The position numbers and the translations under genes are program-made. A stretch of 64,000 nucleotides of DNA from Seison nebaliae (Eukaryota; Rotifera; Pararotatoria; Seisonacea; Seisonidae): contig JALJEE010002733.1 of assembly GCA_023231475.1 (NCBI GenBank), positions 62,001-126,000 on the forward strand. Direction: 5' to 3'. Positions 13,441-25,272 of the stretch are shown piece after piece; positions within the stretch are counted from its first letter, which is position 1, and the number at the start of each line of letters is the position of its first letter. Under the pieces are notes generated by a model. The model worked only from the letters and a program-made list of their open reading frames with translations, did not search any database and was not told the DNA's origin.

Positions 13441-13442
<2 letters not shown>

Positions 13443-13474
<32 letters not shown>
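13443..13474. repeat. (GA)n microsatellite
   Basis: Sixteen GA dinucleotides just beyond the Prp8 poly(A) signal; on the Prp8 sense strand it is a CT tract. Confidence 0.9.
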
Positions 13475-13478
<4 letters not shown>

Positions 13479-13496
13479 CGACAAAAAACTTCGTAT

Positions 13497-13502
13497 TTTA
13501 TT
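13497..13502 (-). terminator. Poly(A) signal AATAAA of the Prp8 gene
   Basis: Minus-strand AATAAA 111 nt past the Prp8 stop, followed by a T-rich and then a CT-rich tract that could act as the downstream element. Confidence 0.6.
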
Positions 13503-13613
13503 TAAGGAATTGTACGTTTTCTTTTTGGAAGGAGAGAGGAAGAAGAAACAAAAGAGAAATAAAAACAGAAATTAATCAAAAAATTTTCATTCATTATCAT
13601 TGATTGAATGATT

Positions 13614-16600
13614 TTAAACGAACATGTCCTCATCATCGCAAGTTGCTTCGTCTTGATTGTTTGGTCGATTCTCCATTCCGATGAAATAGAAGAAATGTGA
13701 TGATCGATGAATTTGATGATAGAAATCTTTGGGATTTGCCAATTGGAGATCATAACTAATATTGTTAGAATGACGATATGCCATAAAAGAATAATTCCAA
13801 ATATCTCCCACTGGTGTCATGAAAAATCCGAGAAATCGATCGGATAATAATAATTGAACTTTCTCATAATGTGCAGGAGAATATCCTTTGGGATTGGCAT
13901 CCATATCTGTATTAGCTTTGCCCCATTCGAAACCGCCTGGCGTTAATTTATATGCTGCAATTGAAATACTTCCTGGTGTGAATGAACAAGTGACAACGAT
14001 AGATTTGCCTAAATCATCACCTGATTGATCTTTCGTTAACATTTTCGCATGTTGTGTCACGTCTTGGGCAGCTAATTGAGACAATTCATTTGATTGAGTA
14101 TGAATCCATCCTAACGGTTCTAATTCATTCAAATATGGATGTTCTGGCAACTTCTCAGGTAGATGAACATTTTGATGTGTTCCCCATTGTGGCACCATAA
14201 CGATACATCTTATCTCTTTAACTTGTAGAGCATCGGCAGGTGAACTTCCATACATATAACCAGCAATTTGACATCTCAAATCAGAAATTGTAATAAATTT
14301 TTTCAAAATATTTTTTGGAAGAACATATTTATATCCCGTTTCTCTCACTTCATCCGCTCCCACATAAATATGATTTGTACGTAAATATAAATTTGCAGTA
14401 GATATTGCTCGAATTCTCCATTCAGTTTTCGACGTAAACGTTTGTCGTTCATATCCAGTTGTTGTTGTTGAAACAATTTCATCTCCATGTTTAGTGAAAG
14501 TTTTTGTTGTTGTTGCCATTAATTGAGATGAATTTGATGATGATTGATTTGTTGAATCTTTTGCTTGTTTCTCAATTTCAGCGATTTGTTGTCTCTGTTG
14601 AGATGGTGCAGCAATTTCCATTCCAAGAATAACATCTCGAATTTCCGATTGTGTTAATGATCCAACATTAACATTATTCTTTTTTGAATAATCAGCAAGA
14701 ATTAAATCTTTTAATTCTACTTCCGTTTTCACCCATTCACTATCCGTCATTGTCGGCCAAACATGATGTGGTTCTGTTACCACACTCTTATCTCGTCGTA
14801 ACAACAATTTCGTTCGATCATTATTAACATGAAGAGCTTTCAATATGAGAATTAATCGAGAGAAAGCGGTAAATGATGAAATACTTCGAAGCCAATCATC
14901 ATATAAATTAAAGAGAACCATTTGTGGTTCTTGAGCTTTCAATATTAAATCGCCAAATTTCTCCACTTTGAGACATGCTTGAAATGGTAATTGTAATTCT
15001 GATCCTTTAATGACGATATTTGGAAAATCTAATAAATTCACTTCCAACGGATCTAACATTCCTTTTCGTGTCACAATTATTTGTTTCGGTTGTTCTTCCA
15101 CTGGTAATGAACGAATGAGAGCAGCTACTTCTTCTGCCGTTTTCCATTTGGCGAGTTGTCCCAGACGTTTCTGACCTGCCCATACAGAAGTATGAATAAT
15201 TTTCAAGAATAATTGACCAGTTCTCGGATTGAAAATGAAAATAGCTCCATTAATCGGTTTGGTTGTGAGATTTCCTTCATATGTCTTATGAATCGTTACA
15301 CGATAAACATTCGTATCATCAATAAACCAAATAATTTGATTTGAGAATAATTCTCCGTAATTCTGAGAGGATAAATACGGTTCCGTCGGTTCCGATGAAT
15401 ACAATTGGAGTCCTTTTCGAATTCTTTCTCTCAATACATAAAGTGCCGGATTCGCTTTCATAATTTTCGCCATAGCTTGTTGTAATAACGGTTTACAACC
15501 AGGAAACCAATTTCCGAAAGCTGAATGAAGATTATATGCCAAATCAACAACAACTAATGCACCGGTTGGTGATGGATAAAGTGACATATTATCAGTTGTA
15601 TAATCGAAGAATTTTGCACGTCCATATCGTTCAACATCATGTGAATCATAATCTCCCCATCTCAATTGGACATCAATCCAATACTTTTGTGATTGTACAC
15701 CGGAATCCATTACATCTTTCGTATCAACGAGAAGTGATGGTCGAGAGATTTGATTCCATTTCGATGCTGCGAATAATAAGATATCAGCACAAGATGAATT
15801 CATTTTATAAGATTTCCTCGGATGAATTTGTTCTTTTTGAACTGTATTAATATTTAATGCATCCAATTCTTGATCGAAAACTTGACATAAATCCATAACG
15901 ATACTTTCGTGAATTTTCTGCCACAAATGTGCACGAAATATTTGAATAAGAGAAATTTTCAATGTCGGAATTTTCCCATGCATGAAAATTCCAGTGAGAT
16001 CCAATTGTACTTGAAAACCGACATAGACATTCGCTCGATTAATTGTTGGAGACCACCATAAAGTGAATCGTCGATTAGGAATTTGATTGAGACCAGATCG
16101 TTGAGCATTTGTCAATTTTTTCCATCTCATCGATTCTTCGAAACCTGACGCTTTCTCCCAGAAGAGACCTTCCCATGTTGGAAAATAAGTTCCTTTGAAT
16201 AATGTATGTTCTAAAATACCTTCTACTCCACCAAGTGCTTGAATGATATCTGTTCGATAATTATTTAAATTCCATAATTTCCCATCATGTCGTTGATGTG
16301 TCCACCAAAAAGGATTTTGTTTTAAAATTTGATATTGTTTAAAATCTGTTCGAACACGCCATCCTTTATCATAAGCGAGAACATGTCGATCTTTTTGGAA
16401 AAGTGTATTAATTCGAGGAATTCCTCGATCCCATGAATCATCTAAATCTTCTAATGTTAATCGTCGATTTTGTGAAGCAGCATCTTGTCTCTTTAATGCA
16501 TATTCACTCCACACACGTTGAGAATTGATGAATTCAGATTCCCATGGTAAAATGTATCGATAAAGATTGGGAATTAATTGATCTTCGTCATGAGAGAGAC

Positions 16601-19600
16601 CTGAACGGAAATGAGTTATTTCCGTTTCTGATTGTTTACTCCATCTCAAATCGGATTGTGGAATTAACACATGTCCCATTGACAACATTCCCAATCCGCC
16701 CAACTCTTTTGGTGTATAAAAGACAACTGGTGGAAATCGTGAGGGCATTTTCGAATTCAAACCGATTTTTATTCGAGTTTGAATTTTATTCTCACATTTC
16801 ACTAACAAATCGAGCAATTCTTGTGTATTGACGACGGCCTCTCGAAAATACGTCATTAGACCAATAAGTGCCGTATTCCATTTGTTGACGATTTTGGTAA
16901 AGGTGGTTGAACCAGATGCCATAAGAATTTGTCGTACACGATTATGAAATCGATTCATTGAATCTGTATCAACACGAAGAAAACATTGAGCCGTTCGTTC
17001 TTTCGTAATATCATTCTGTAAATTCCATACACCATCTTTATGAATGTTGGTAGGTATGTCGATAGATGTTCGACATTTGGGTAATATTCGACATTCAAAT
17101 CCACACATATTAAATAATAGATTTGGATTATCTTTGGAATAAACGGAAACGAAACTATTATTCCATTCGATGGCACATAAAGAACGTGGAATTCGATTCT
17201 TCATATCCCAGAAAACTGCACGTCCCAAATTAACATCATGTTTCATTAATCTCATTCGAGCATCTCTTGGCCAACATTTCTTGTTATTATATCCGACAAT
17301 ATTCTCATTATTCGGATCGGGATGTTCAGTGAGATATCGTTGAATTAAATCTTTTGTCTCTTGTGAAGTGAAACGGAAGAAAATATGAATTCTATCAACA
17401 TATCGAGTATATAATCGAATTGGATGACGAACTTCTGTAGCGATATCTTTGAACGTCAAATAATCATTTGGTAAATGAGCAGCACCAGCTAATTCAGATG
17501 CACGTCTCAATCCAATAAATAAGATATCAATAACTAAACCATAATATTGAACGATAAATGAAGCGAATTGTAACCCACGAATTAATCCATAAGTATTCGT
17601 ATGAGACATATCTTTATAACTGATAGTAATATTATTTTTTGCACTCATATAATCAGCGATATTATGATCAATAATTAATCGTAATAATCGATTTAATAAC
17701 GTCAAATCAACTTTCTCATAAATTCTCTCTAATTTCGTCTCTAATAAAACATTACATTCTCCTTCATTCGATTCCCATACATCTTGCAAATTATTCAATC
17801 CTTGACACCATTTATAAACGAGTAATGGTGGAGGTTCGTTATCAGATGGTTTAATCCATGATGGAAATAATTTACGACGATCAGCTTCAAACCATACATA
17901 TTGATCGAGATAAGCATCCGTTATCTTTTCCAATGGTTCGATATCATAAACGGGAATTAAATGTGAATATAAATCCATAAATTCAATTTCCACTTCTTTA
18001 AATGCTCTCGATGTTAACAAATGACGTTTGATTCGACTCAGACATTCTTGTGGATTATCATATGCTTGTTCGATTAATCCCAATTCTTCTCGTTGTGATT
18101 GATTCAATCTTGATTTGACACTATATGCCTCTCTCAATCGTTCTAATGCTAATGATAATAATTTCGTGTCATGTTTATAAGATAATGGAGGGAATGGTAT
18201 TGGAGAGAATCGGCGAGATTCCAACCAATGTACCGTCGAAATATAAATAGTTGCCGCTTCTTCTGGAGTAATATATGGTCCATCTTTCCCATAATTATGT
18301 TGTCGTTCTTGTTCTGATTTTAAATATAATCGAGTAAGTCGACCTAAATTCTTCTTGCAAACCGTTTTATCTACAGTTGCACCACGTCTTATCCTTTCAC
18401 GATTATAATGTGCCGTATTCGTCCACCAATCCGCTTTCGCTTTCACATATCGAAGTATCATATTCTCTAAAGGAATTGGTAAATCGGGTACTTTCCATGG
18501 AATATTCGCTTTCCAACAACGCCATGCTTCCCCCAAATGTTGGAGAATTGTTCGAGCTTTCGATTGTTTTATTCCTTCAGGCATCATATCTCCAATATCT
18601 TTCATTACAGCAGCTCGTAATTCCAAATCATATTGTGATTCTACTCGTTGTTTCGTTACAGTTTTCGCAACTCCCTTCGAATGACGACCTTCAAATTGTC
18701 TCGACAATAAATTACCTAACCATCTCTCTAATAATGGTGTGACACCTCGGAGAAAGAATAACCAAATACGCCAACCGGGAGCCCAAATTCCCACACCAGG
18801 TCCCTTACCAACCGGACCGGTATTGAAACGATAATAGATCACATGTTTCAAATCTTTACACATTCGAATTTGTCTCATCAATTTATATTTATATCGATAC
18901 ATTCCCGTCAATTGTCCGACATGTGCGAAAATATATTGCAATCCATCAGCCAATTGGAAAGCATCCGTGTTCCCTAATCGATATTTCACATGAGAATCAA
19001 CAATTAATTTCGTTAATCTCAAAATCTCTCGACATAAATGAAATGCATTACCAAATCGTGATTTCTTTCTTTCTTTCGTTGTCAACGTTTTCACCGGTTT
19101 CAAATTGAAATTAAAATCGAGATGAAGATAATTCAAATTTTTTCGATGAATCAATAAATTCAACATATTGTATCCTTGTCGACAAACTTGTAAACCGGCT
19201 TCAACCCAATCTAATGTAGTTGTTTGGAAGAATTTCGTCGCTTTAAATGATCGGAATAAATATCGTTTTTTTTGTGCTTTCGGTTTTTTGTGATGCAACT
19301 CGTTCAACACATAACATTTCAATAATTTCTGATATGACACACGAACTTTCACCGGCATTCCTGGTGGACAATGTTCCAAATACCACGATTTCACTAATGG
19401 CACATCCATCGCACGACGACAACGACCTGATCGTAAATTGAAAGGACGAGGTGCCCAAAGAAGTGCAATTCCATTCGTTGTATTTTCCGTATATAACGGT
19501 AATTCGTCCATTAACATTTCCGCATAAATTGGAAGAAAAAATTTGTTTTTTGAAAAATTTCCTAATATTTTCTTTCGTGAATTCTTCTCATTATCATCAT

Positions 19601-20714
19601 TATCATCATCATCGTCATATTCGGGTAAGATGTCATTACGAATGAATTTTTCATTCCGTTTTCCGATTGGAGCAATTAATGGATCATAATAGAAGACGGG
19701 TAATTCCGGATCTTCCGCTTTGATATAAACCACATTCGGTGTATGATAATGTGGAAGATGAACTTTATATGGATGAGAATTATATAAATATGGGAAGCCG
19801 ATTCGATATTCGGTTCGAATAGCTTGTCGAATAATAATTTTATTGATATCATTAAATTCATTCCAATCTTCATCATTTGGATTAATATCTTTTACTAATG
19901 GTTCAAATTTCGGTCCACCTGGAATCGCCACATTTAACGCTTTCGCTGTAAAGAAACATTTTTTATCGAATAAATAAAAATAATTATTATCGACAAAATC
20001 ACTCAATAATTGATCAGCAAATCGATATAATGTGGAAATGATGGGAAGTGGTAATTGCCATCGTCGATAACTACTTCCATTAACAAACTTTGTATCTTGA
20101 AGTGCTCGATGTTCATAAAACCATTCGTATACGTCACAATCTTCTTCTTCATCTAATTCGATTTGAATCGCTTCTGATGGTTGAACATCTAAAATATTAT
20201 CGGAATAATCAAATGGTGGTTCCTCGTCATCGAATGGTGGAAATCTCATTCGTTTAAAATGACGTCGATCTCTCTTCTCTCGTCTCATCGTAATCCACAT
20301 GGAACCCCATTGTGCTACATATAATGGTTCGATAACCCATGGAATTTCATTGACGAATGTTATCGCTCCTGTCATATGATAGACGACTGAAACATCTCTA
20401 ATTTGTTCCCATGGCATCGGCATATTCTCCAACAATTTCAGAGTTGCATGTGGCATATATTTCAATGCGCCAAGATATACACGTTTATCCGATTTATATT
20501 TCTTACTAGAGAGATCACCATGATCTCGAATAATACGACGTACATGTTCTGGTGGCATATCTTCTTTCACCATATCCACAAATCCTACTTTCTTCTTATC
20601 ATCGAAACGTTTCTCGTGCAATTTCTGCCATTGTTTCGCTTTGTGAAGGAACATTTGTATTCTCTCATCATTCACATTTCGAATCGACGACTTATTCTTA
20701 ATATCTTTCTCCAT
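13614..20714 (-). CDS. PRPF8: Pre-mRNA-processing-splicing factor 8 (U5 snRNP core protein)
   Basis: Prp8 is the scaffold of the spliceosome active site in the U5 snRNP and U4/U6.U5 tri-snRNP, in the nucleus. One uninterrupted exon encodes 2366 residues (human 2335). Conserved blocks run in family order: [20 protein letters not shown], the PRO8NT/PROCN region ([38 protein letters not shown]), the RRM and U5/U6-snRNA-binding region ([40 protein letters not shown]), the thumb/linker ([20 protein letters not shown]), the RNase H-like domain, and a C-terminal MPN/Jab1 domain with [17 protein letters not shown] chose the ATG at 20714 because the ORF upstream opens only with a TTG. The human Pro-rich N-terminus is missing, and an Asp/Asn-rich insert of roughly 20 residues follows the DPLIAPI block. 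Intronless, unlike most genes here. LAMTOR2 diverges upstream. Confidence 0.98.
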   Translation of the reverse strand: MEKDIKNKSSIRNVNDERIQMFLHKAKQWQKLHEKRFDDKKKVGFVDMVKEDMPPEHVRRIIRDHGDLSSKKYKSDKRVYLGALKYMPHATLKLLENMPMPWEQIRDVSVVYHMTGAITFVNEIPWVIEPLYVAQWGSMWITMRREKRDRRHFKRMRFPPFDDEEPPFDYSDNILDVQPSEAIQIELDEEEDCDVYEWFYEHRALQDTKFVNGSSYRRWQLPLPIISTLYRFADQLLSDFVDNNYFYLFDKKCFFTAKALNVAIPGGPKFEPLVKDINPNDEDWNEFNDINKIIIRQAIRTEYRIGFPYLYNSHPYKVHLPHYHTPNVVYIKAEDPELPVFYYDPLIAPIGKRNEKFIRNDILPEYDDDDDNDDNEKNSRKKILGNFSKNKFFLPIYAEMLMDELPLYTENTTNGIALLWAPRPFNLRSGRCRRAMDVPLVKSWYLEHCPPGMPVKVRVSYQKLLKCYVLNELHHKKPKAQKKRYLFRSFKATKFFQTTTLDWVEAGLQVCRQGYNMLNLLIHRKNLNYLHLDFNFNLKPVKTLTTKERKKSRFGNAFHLCREILRLTKLIVDSHVKYRLGNTDAFQLADGLQYIFAHVGQLTGMYRYKYKLMRQIRMCKDLKHVIYYRFNTGPVGKGPGVGIWAPGWRIWLFFLRGVTPLLERWLGNLLSRQFEGRHSKGVAKTVTKQRVESQYDLELRAAVMKDIGDMMPEGIKQSKARTILQHLGEAWRCWKANIPWKVPDLPIPLENMILRYVKAKADWWTNTAHYNRERIRRGATVDKTVCKKNLGRLTRLYLKSEQERQHNYGKDGPYITPEEAATIYISTVHWLESRRFSPIPFPPLSYKHDTKLLSLALERLREAYSVKSRLNQSQREELGLIEQAYDNPQECLSRIKRHLLTSRAFKEVEIEFMDLYSHLIPVYDIEPLEKITDAYLDQYVWFEADRRKLFPSWIKPSDNEPPPLLVYKWCQGLNNLQDVWESNEGECNVLLETKLERIYEKVDLTLLNRLLRLIIDHNIADYMSAKNNITISYKDMSHTNTYGLIRGLQFASFIVQYYGLVIDILFIGLRRASELAGAAHLPNDYLTFKDIATEVRHPIRLYTRYVDRIHIFFRFTSQETKDLIQRYLTEHPDPNNENIVGYNNKKCWPRDARMRLMKHDVNLGRAVFWDMKNRIPRSLCAIEWNNSFVSVYSKDNPNLLFNMCGFECRILPKCRTSIDIPTNIHKDGVWNLQNDITKERTAQCFLRVDTDSMNRFHNRVRQILMASGSTTFTKIVNKWNTALIGLMTYFREAVVNTQELLDLLVKCENKIQTRIKIGLNSKMPSRFPPVVFYTPKELGGLGMLSMGHVLIPQSDLRWSKQSETEITHFRSGLSHDEDQLIPNLYRYILPWESEFINSQRVWSEYALKRQDAASQNRRLTLEDLDDSWDRGIPRINTLFQKDRHVLAYDKGWRVRTDFKQYQILKQNPFWWTHQRHDGKLWNLNNYRTDIIQALGGVEGILEHTLFKGTYFPTWEGLFWEKASGFEESMRWKKLTNAQRSGLNQIPNRRFTLWWSPTINRANVYVGFQVQLDLTGIFMHGKIPTLKISLIQIFRAHLWQKIHESIVMDLCQVFDQELDALNINTVQKEQIHPRKSYKMNSSCADILLFAASKWNQISRPSLLVDTKDVMDSGVQSQKYWIDVQLRWGDYDSHDVERYGRAKFFDYTTDNMSLYPSPTGALVVVDLAYNLHSAFGNWFPGCKPLLQQAMAKIMKANPALYVLRERIRKGLQLYSSEPTEPYLSSQNYGELFSNQIIWFIDDTNVYRVTIHKTYEGNLTTKPINGAIFIFNPRTGQLFLKIIHTSVWAGQKRLGQLAKWKTAEEVAALIRSLPVEEQPKQIIVTRKGMLDPLEVNLLDFPNIVIKGSELQLPFQACLKVEKFGDLILKAQEPQMVLFNLYDDWLRSISSFTAFSRLILILKALHVNNDRTKLLLRRDKSVVTEPHHVWPTMTDSEWVKTEVELKDLILADYSKKNNVNVGSLTQSEIRDVILGMEIAAPSQQRQQIAEIEKQAKDSTNQSSSNSSQLMATTTKTFTKHGDEIVSTTTTGYERQTFTSKTEWRIRAISTANLYLRTNHIYVGADEVRETGYKYVLPKNILKKFITISDLRCQIAGYMYGSSPADALQVKEIRCIVMVPQWGTHQNVHLPEKLPEHPYLNELEPLGWIHTQSNELSQLAAQDVTQHAKMLTKDQSGDDLGKSIVVTCSFTPGSISIAAYKLTPGGFEWGKANTDMDANPKGYSPAHYEKVQLLLSDRFLGFFMTPVGDIWNYSFMAYRHSNNISYDLQLANPKDFYHQIHRSSHFFYFIGMENRPNNQDEATCDDEDMFV

Positions 20715-21242
20715 TTTTAAGTTGATGAAAATATCAATTAAAAATTCATCCGATTCAACTCTAAAAGTCTCTTCTTCACACTTATCCTCCAAAAATCTAC
20801 TTCAATTCTCTCTTAACAACGATTTCCAATTGAGAAATAATTCAAAATAATCATTAACGATAATTATCCTTTTCTAAGAAATACACTAGGAAAGTAAATT
20901 TCTGGTAAAGAACTTTTCGAATTTTTGACGATTTTCTCTTCAGCTTAACGCCCATTCATTCCTCGTTGTATCTTCTCCTACCAAATTCCCCAAAACTATT
21001 TGCGTCATTTCAATAAAATGAAATTCGAAGCTTTCTAAAATCAAAGTATTTTTACGAATAAAATGAAATTTCAGTTTGATTTGTTTGAACTGAAAAGAGT
21101 TGTTTCTTAAAATTTCTTAGTTGAATGAGAAATTATTTCAAATTGATTTGACAATAAATTGAAAATTGAAGCTGAATATTTCCATAAATTATTAAGATGA
21201 AAACATAATCAGTCCATTTAATGAATAGGTGATAAAACGGAA
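20715..21242. promoter_or_regulatory. Divergent promoter region, Prp8 / LAMTOR2
   Basis: This 528-bp gap separates the start codons of two head-to-head housekeeping genes and must carry both promoters. No clear TATA box or repeated factor site stands out. Confidence 0.5.
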
Positions 21243-21614
21243 ATGATTAAACCAAAAGAATTGGAGAACATTCTCAAATATTTCTGTGAACTGTATCATC
21301 TACGAAGTATCATCCTGTTAGTGAATGGAAAGGAGATTTTCGCTTCTTATGATAATTTCGAAGATCGTCGACCGATGTGTTCCATTAGTGCATTGACACT
21401 TTATGGATCATACGTTTGGACGAACATGAAACAACAACGTGATATGCAATGGTTCAATTCATTGGTCATTAATACGAACGAATTATTATTGGCAATTAAA
21501 CGTAGCGGAATTTACATCGTTTGTATCGAAGCTGAGACGATATATCCTCGTGGAAAATTAGATATGGTGATGGAAACGTTCATAGAAACGATTGGTCCAA
21601 TTTCAAAAAAATGA
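21243..21614 (+). CDS. LAMTOR2: Ragulator complex subunit LAMTOR2 (p14)
   Basis: Roadblock/LC7-fold subunit of Ragulator, which anchors Rag GTPases and MAPK scaffolding on the late endosome/lysosome surface and so links amino acids to mTORC1. A single exon encodes 123 residues (human 125). The start MIKPKELENILKYF parallels the family M-x-[RK]-P-K-x-L-x-x-[VI]-L, followed by the beta strand SIILLVNGKEIFASY (human STLLLNNEGSLLAY) and the two-helix/strand core ending in LLAIKRSGIYIVCIEAETIYPRGKLDMVME (human [29 protein letters not shown]), so the fold and length agree throughout. Identity is modest, and another roadblock protein (such as a DYNLRB) is the alternative, but the MxxPK start favours LAMTOR2. 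It converges on the orphan gene, 85 bp stop to stop. Confidence 0.8.
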   Translation: MIKPKELENILKYFCELYHLRSIILLVNGKEIFASYDNFEDRRPMCSISALTLYGSYVWTNMKQQRDMQWFNSLVINTNELLLAIKRSGIYIVCIEAETIYPRGKLDMVMETFIETIGPISKK

Positions 21615-21699
21615 GAAATTCATAAAAATCTCTTTTTATCTCATCGAATAAAAAGTTTAATTATTCCTCCAAAATCAAAAGAGAAAATTCCTCCAAATT

Positions 21700-22474
21700 T
21701 TATGTGAAGTTTTTCGTGACGAATTCTTTCGTGTTTCCATACGGTTTCCAATTGTCCTTCGTCGACAAATTACTATCGGTATTTGTACGGAATTTATTGA
21801 TAGGTTGAAATGATTTGGAAAGTGGATCATTAATCGGAATATTCGTATTCAACTAAAAAAGATTAACGAAATTTCAATAAGAAAAATTCGAAACATTTCC
21901 ATCACCGTTTGGAAGGAAAATTAAATTTTCATTTTTTGTCTGATATTGTTCGGTTGAATAATAATTATTCCAATCAGAATTCGTCTTCCTAAAAACAATG
22001 AAATTATTTCTCATTGAATGAAATATATGTGAACGTCATTGTCATTTTATCATCTGATTGTTGATTGACAAATTCGAATGAATTGTATTGAGGACGAACA
22101 ATATCCGTAGTATTAGCTAATCCATAATTTTCGATAGGATATTTCAATTCATCTACAAATCATCAATCATAAATATTCAGATATTTCTTATTTAAGAGGA
22201 ACTGTCAATAGAAATTTGTTTCCATGTTTTATTGGCAGTAGGATTGTAGGAATGGAAATCACTTTCATCTCTCGTTTTATCCATATACAATTCTTCTTTT
22301 GATGGCAATGGTAATTCGATTTGATCATTTGTTGCTGGGAAAATCGGAGATCTTAATGAAAATTCAAAAGAATTGGAAAATTAGTTGAACGAACTTATAT
22401 TTATGATATGGAATTGGAATGGGAATGTTACGTTTATCATATGTATTGATGAGTATGTTCTTCCTGTTCGACAT
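21700..22474 (-). CDS. Unrecognised 197-residue protein, five exons; candidate ciliary protein
   Basis: Exons 22474-22395, 22351-22203, 22152-22035, 21988-21895 and 21852-21700 are split by introns of 43, 50, 46 and 42 nt, all GT-AG. Donor and acceptor phases agree at every junction and the sum is exactly 198 codons including TAA. I know no family. The protein begins MSNRKNILINTYDKRNIPIP and is soluble, with no signal or membrane segment. It is rich in Asn, Thr, Tyr, Pro and Lys, with short aromatic motifs (SYNPTANKTWKQ, PIENYGLANTTDIVRPQY, SDWNNYYST, KDNWKPYGNTKEF) and little hydrophobic core. Such extended, Tyr/Pro/Trp-punctuated chains are common among microtubule inner proteins, and a perfect RFX X-box lies 86 bp upstream of the ATG; the ciliary idea is inference. 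The exons are each too short to stand out as ORFs. Confidence 0.8.
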
Positions 22475-22554
22475 ATTTCTTACGATGTAGAGAAAAGTAA
22501 CTCTATTTTATTTATTTCTATTTTATTCTTATTTAACTTTTGTTGAAGATTTGT

Positions 22555-22580
22555 TATATTGTCGTCATGACAACAATATA
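22555..22580 (-). promoter_or_regulatory. RFX X-box in a 26-bp near-palindrome
   Basis: The core GTCGTCATGACAAC (22561-22574) fits the X-box consensus RYYNYYATRRNRAC at all positions. It sits in a 26-bp dyad in which 24 of 26 positions are self-complementary (TATATTGT...ACAATATA flanks). The distance to the orphan gene's ATG is 86 bp, within the range usual for X-boxes of nematode and insect cilium genes. Binding by RFX is inferred. Confidence 0.55.
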
Positions 22581-22689
22581 GTTCATTCAAAACGAAAATT
22601 TACATAGAAATTTGGAATATCAAGAAATTATTTAAACTAACAACCGAATGGAACGTGTCTTTTCTCTAATCTATTAATTGCTTTATTAA

Positions 22690-22900
22690 AATTTTTTTTT
22701 GTAAATTTTAAACAATTTTTTATTGTAAATTTAAATCAAATTATTTTTGTAAATTTTAAACAATTTTTTATTGTAAATTTAAATCAAATTATTTTTGTAA
22801 ATTTAAATCAAATTGTTTTTGTAAATTTTAAACAATTTTTTATTGTAAATTTAAATCAAATTATTTTTGTAAATTTAAATCAAATTTTTTTTGTAAAATA
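22690..22900. repeat. 24-bp A+T tandem array with 48-bp higher-order unit
   Basis: About nine copies of a 24-bp monomer close to TTTTTGTAAATTT followed by AAATCAAATTA. Two monomer types (TTTTAAACAA and TTTAAATCAA cores) alternate to make a 48-bp unit, with single-monomer slips near 22800 and 22870. This is the most regular satellite-like array in the window. Confidence 0.85.
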
Positions 22901-23041
22901 AAATATTTGTTAAGAACAACATTTATAAACAACAAATATAACTGTATATACGTAGGTAGATATCAAGTAGAAAGAATAAAACTGTTTGTAAAAAGTATGA
23001 TAAAAAATCATTCAAAGAAAAGTTCAATATACAAATGTTTC

Positions 23042-25148
23042 TCATTCTCCACTTTTCTCCCAATGACTGTTACTTAAATGGACCGTCTCTTTCAACACGT
23101 CCCAAATAGTTGACTGTTCTCTCATGAACTCATTGTCCACTAAATTGACGAGATAGAAAGTAGTGTAGACTCGATCGATCAATTGATATGACAACGAATC
23201 TTCATCATATAATGATTGCCATTTCTCCTTCCAAATACTAAAAGCCTCGTTCTAAAAAAGAGCGACAATTATTTATTTCCATCAAAAAAAAAAATAGAAA
23301 GAAACTTTCCAAATTCGAAATGCTTCCGAATCAACGACTGTTGGTTGAATTATTTCACTTCCGGGAAATACTCCCCAAGTAACAGCAATCGAACCATCCG
23401 TATCACCATTACAATAATCTTCGCTTCCATCATGATTCATTATATGATAATTGATATCACTTCTCTTGTCCAAGATCTTCCTCAAACTATTCACTAATCG
23501 TTTACTGACAAAAAATTCTAAATACGTCTGAAAAAATTAAAAAATAAATTGGAGAGAAAAGAGAAACTTTCTGATAAACATAACCACCAGAACGTCCCCA
23601 ACCAACGATGGGATCGGTCGACGATTTCCCATTGACTGCCGGTTGTGAATTGATGGTAAGGAAACCATTTAAATTAGCTTCAGTTAATTGTGGTCGAAGA
23701 ATATTCGTTTCTAAAGCCAATTCGTCTTCGCACCAAGGTAAATGTGTAACTTTGTTTCCATTCGAATTCTCCAATCCGTTGACATAGGCAGCGAATATTT
23801 GACGAATATCTTTTTCCGAACAAGGATTCTCACCCCACATCTTTCGTCGTTTGTCTCGACAATTGGATAATTGTGACGTTAAATAAAATAGATGATAATC
23901 TTTCAATTCTCCAAATGTGGCAGCGTTACTATTTCCCCAACGACCGTTGGGAAATTCATCCCATTCAGATGTTCGATAAATGTAAGCACGTGGACGATTA
24001 GACCAATGAATGGGACGTATTTGTTCATTTAATCGAGAATGATTAGCGGATTGTTTCCATGGTAACGGACGAGTTGGTTTCTCCGTCCACATAGATAGAA
24101 TTTTCAAAATTCTCAATGTACTCACTTCTCGATTTAATGTATAGAAATGAAGTCCATGTACTACACCCGATAACATTAATTTTCTACACATTTTCACACA
24201 ATGATTAATTCCCATCTCTCGAATTTGAACATCGTCATGTTTGATGGATTCAATCGAATCTAATAGTTTCTGAGGGATTTGTAATCGACTCAATTTGACG
24301 ATATGACGAAGAGAATCATATGCTTGTATAGGCATAATTCCAGGAATGATGGGACAATTAATACCAATCTTTCGACAATCATGATAATATTTAATGAAAT
24401 CATCAGCATCGAAAAATAGTTGAGTGATAATGAAATCGGCACCAGCATCAACTTTATCTTTCGTATATTTCAACGACATTTCATATGACTCACAATCGGC
24501 ATAACCATTCGGATAACCAGCTACACATATCACGAAATAATTTCCATAAACTTCACGAATTAATTTGACGAGATCAATGGCGAAATTGAAACCATTCTCT
24601 TGTAATTTCCAATCTATGTCATTGTCATCTGGATCGCCACGCAAAGCGAGAATATTTCGAATTCCTAATTGTTTTGCTTTTTTCAAATAATTCAATAATG
24701 TCTCTCTTGTTTGATGGAGACATGTCATATGGAGCATAGTATCTGAACCAGCATAATTCAACATACTCGATGCAATAATCATCGATGACGTATCATCATC
24801 ACCACCAGGATTACCTTTTGGATGCCAAGTTATATCACAGAATAATGGTTTACCTTGAATCATTCGTTCGAATCTTGCCATTAAATTATATGCTCCAATT
24901 GATGTTCGAGGAGGAAAGAATTCGAGAGAGAACCAATGTTCTCCATTCAATATCAGATCATTAATACGATCAATCAATGATCGATAATTCAATCGATCTT
25001 TCGTCGATATTCTTTTCATTGTTGATTTACCTGATGATGATAATGAACTTCCTGATGCAGAATTGCCACTTTGACAATCATTATCTGAATGTTGATTATT
25101 CGTCCCGTTTTGGACGGTGAAGATTGAAGTATTCTTCTTCTCATTCAT
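23042..25148 (-). CDS. MTHFR: Methylenetetrahydrofolate reductase
   Basis: Reduces 5,10-methylene-THF to 5-methyl-THF with NADPH and FAD in the cytosol, supplying methyl groups for methionine synthesis. Exons 25148-23568, 23527-23306 and 23251-23042, with introns of 40 and 54 nt in phase 0, give 670 residues (human 656). The catalytic TIM barrel has SLEFFPPRT (with the catalytic Glu), DITWHPKGNPGGDDDTSSM, LALRGDP and AGADFIITQLFFDADDF, then PGIMPIQAYDSLRHIVKLS and GLHFYTLNRE. The linker and SAM-binding regulatory domain follow: PIHWSNRPRAYIYRTSEWD, FPNGRWGNSNAATFGELKD, LTINSQPAVNGKSSTDPIVG, AVTWGVFPGSEIIQPTVVD and FYLVNLVDNEF. The Ser-rich stretch near residues 28-42 recalls the phospho-regulated N-terminus of the animal enzyme. 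I took the ATG at 25148; the in-frame GTG 12 nt upstream is not used. Allosteric SAM inhibition is expected. Confidence 0.97.
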
Positions 25149-25272
25149 TTTTTTTTCCACTCTAATAACTAATATACAAATCTAAAAGAACTGAAAGACA
25201 TATTCATATTTGAGATTTGAGAAAAGAAAATAAATAGAAAGAAGTTCAGTTTAATTTAAAAGATTAAATTTC

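Larger units (their letters stand above)
5751..13442. other. Gene-poor region upstream of the NALF gene
   Basis: About 7.7 kb without a supportable gene. Small ORFs here (for example around 6049-6267, 6569-6793, 7332-7541, 9139-9486, 10049-10259 and 11228-11449) are low-complexity, encode microsatellites, or lack splice and codon support. Both neighbours point away (NALF starts at 5750; Prp8 ends at 13614), so most of it is NALF 5' flank and may hold its neural regulatory elements. Confidence 0.55.
22475..23041. other. Spacer between orphan gene and MTHFR
   Basis: Holds the orphan gene's promoter with its X-box palindrome (22555-22580), a 24-bp tandem array (about 22690-22900) and the MTHFR 3' flank. 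No coding sequence is seen. Confidence 0.6.

Noticed and set aside
15536-15850. ORFs on the strand opposite Prp8 (15536-15850, 16544-16831, 18377-18742, 20403-20720)
   Set aside because: They are shadows of the highly conserved Prp8 frame with no coding pattern of their own.
20715-20792. Upstream extension of Prp8 to a TTG at 20792
   Set aside because: The first ATG in frame is at 20714 and the extension has no similarity to the Prp8 N-terminus; eukaryotic TTG initiation is not expected.
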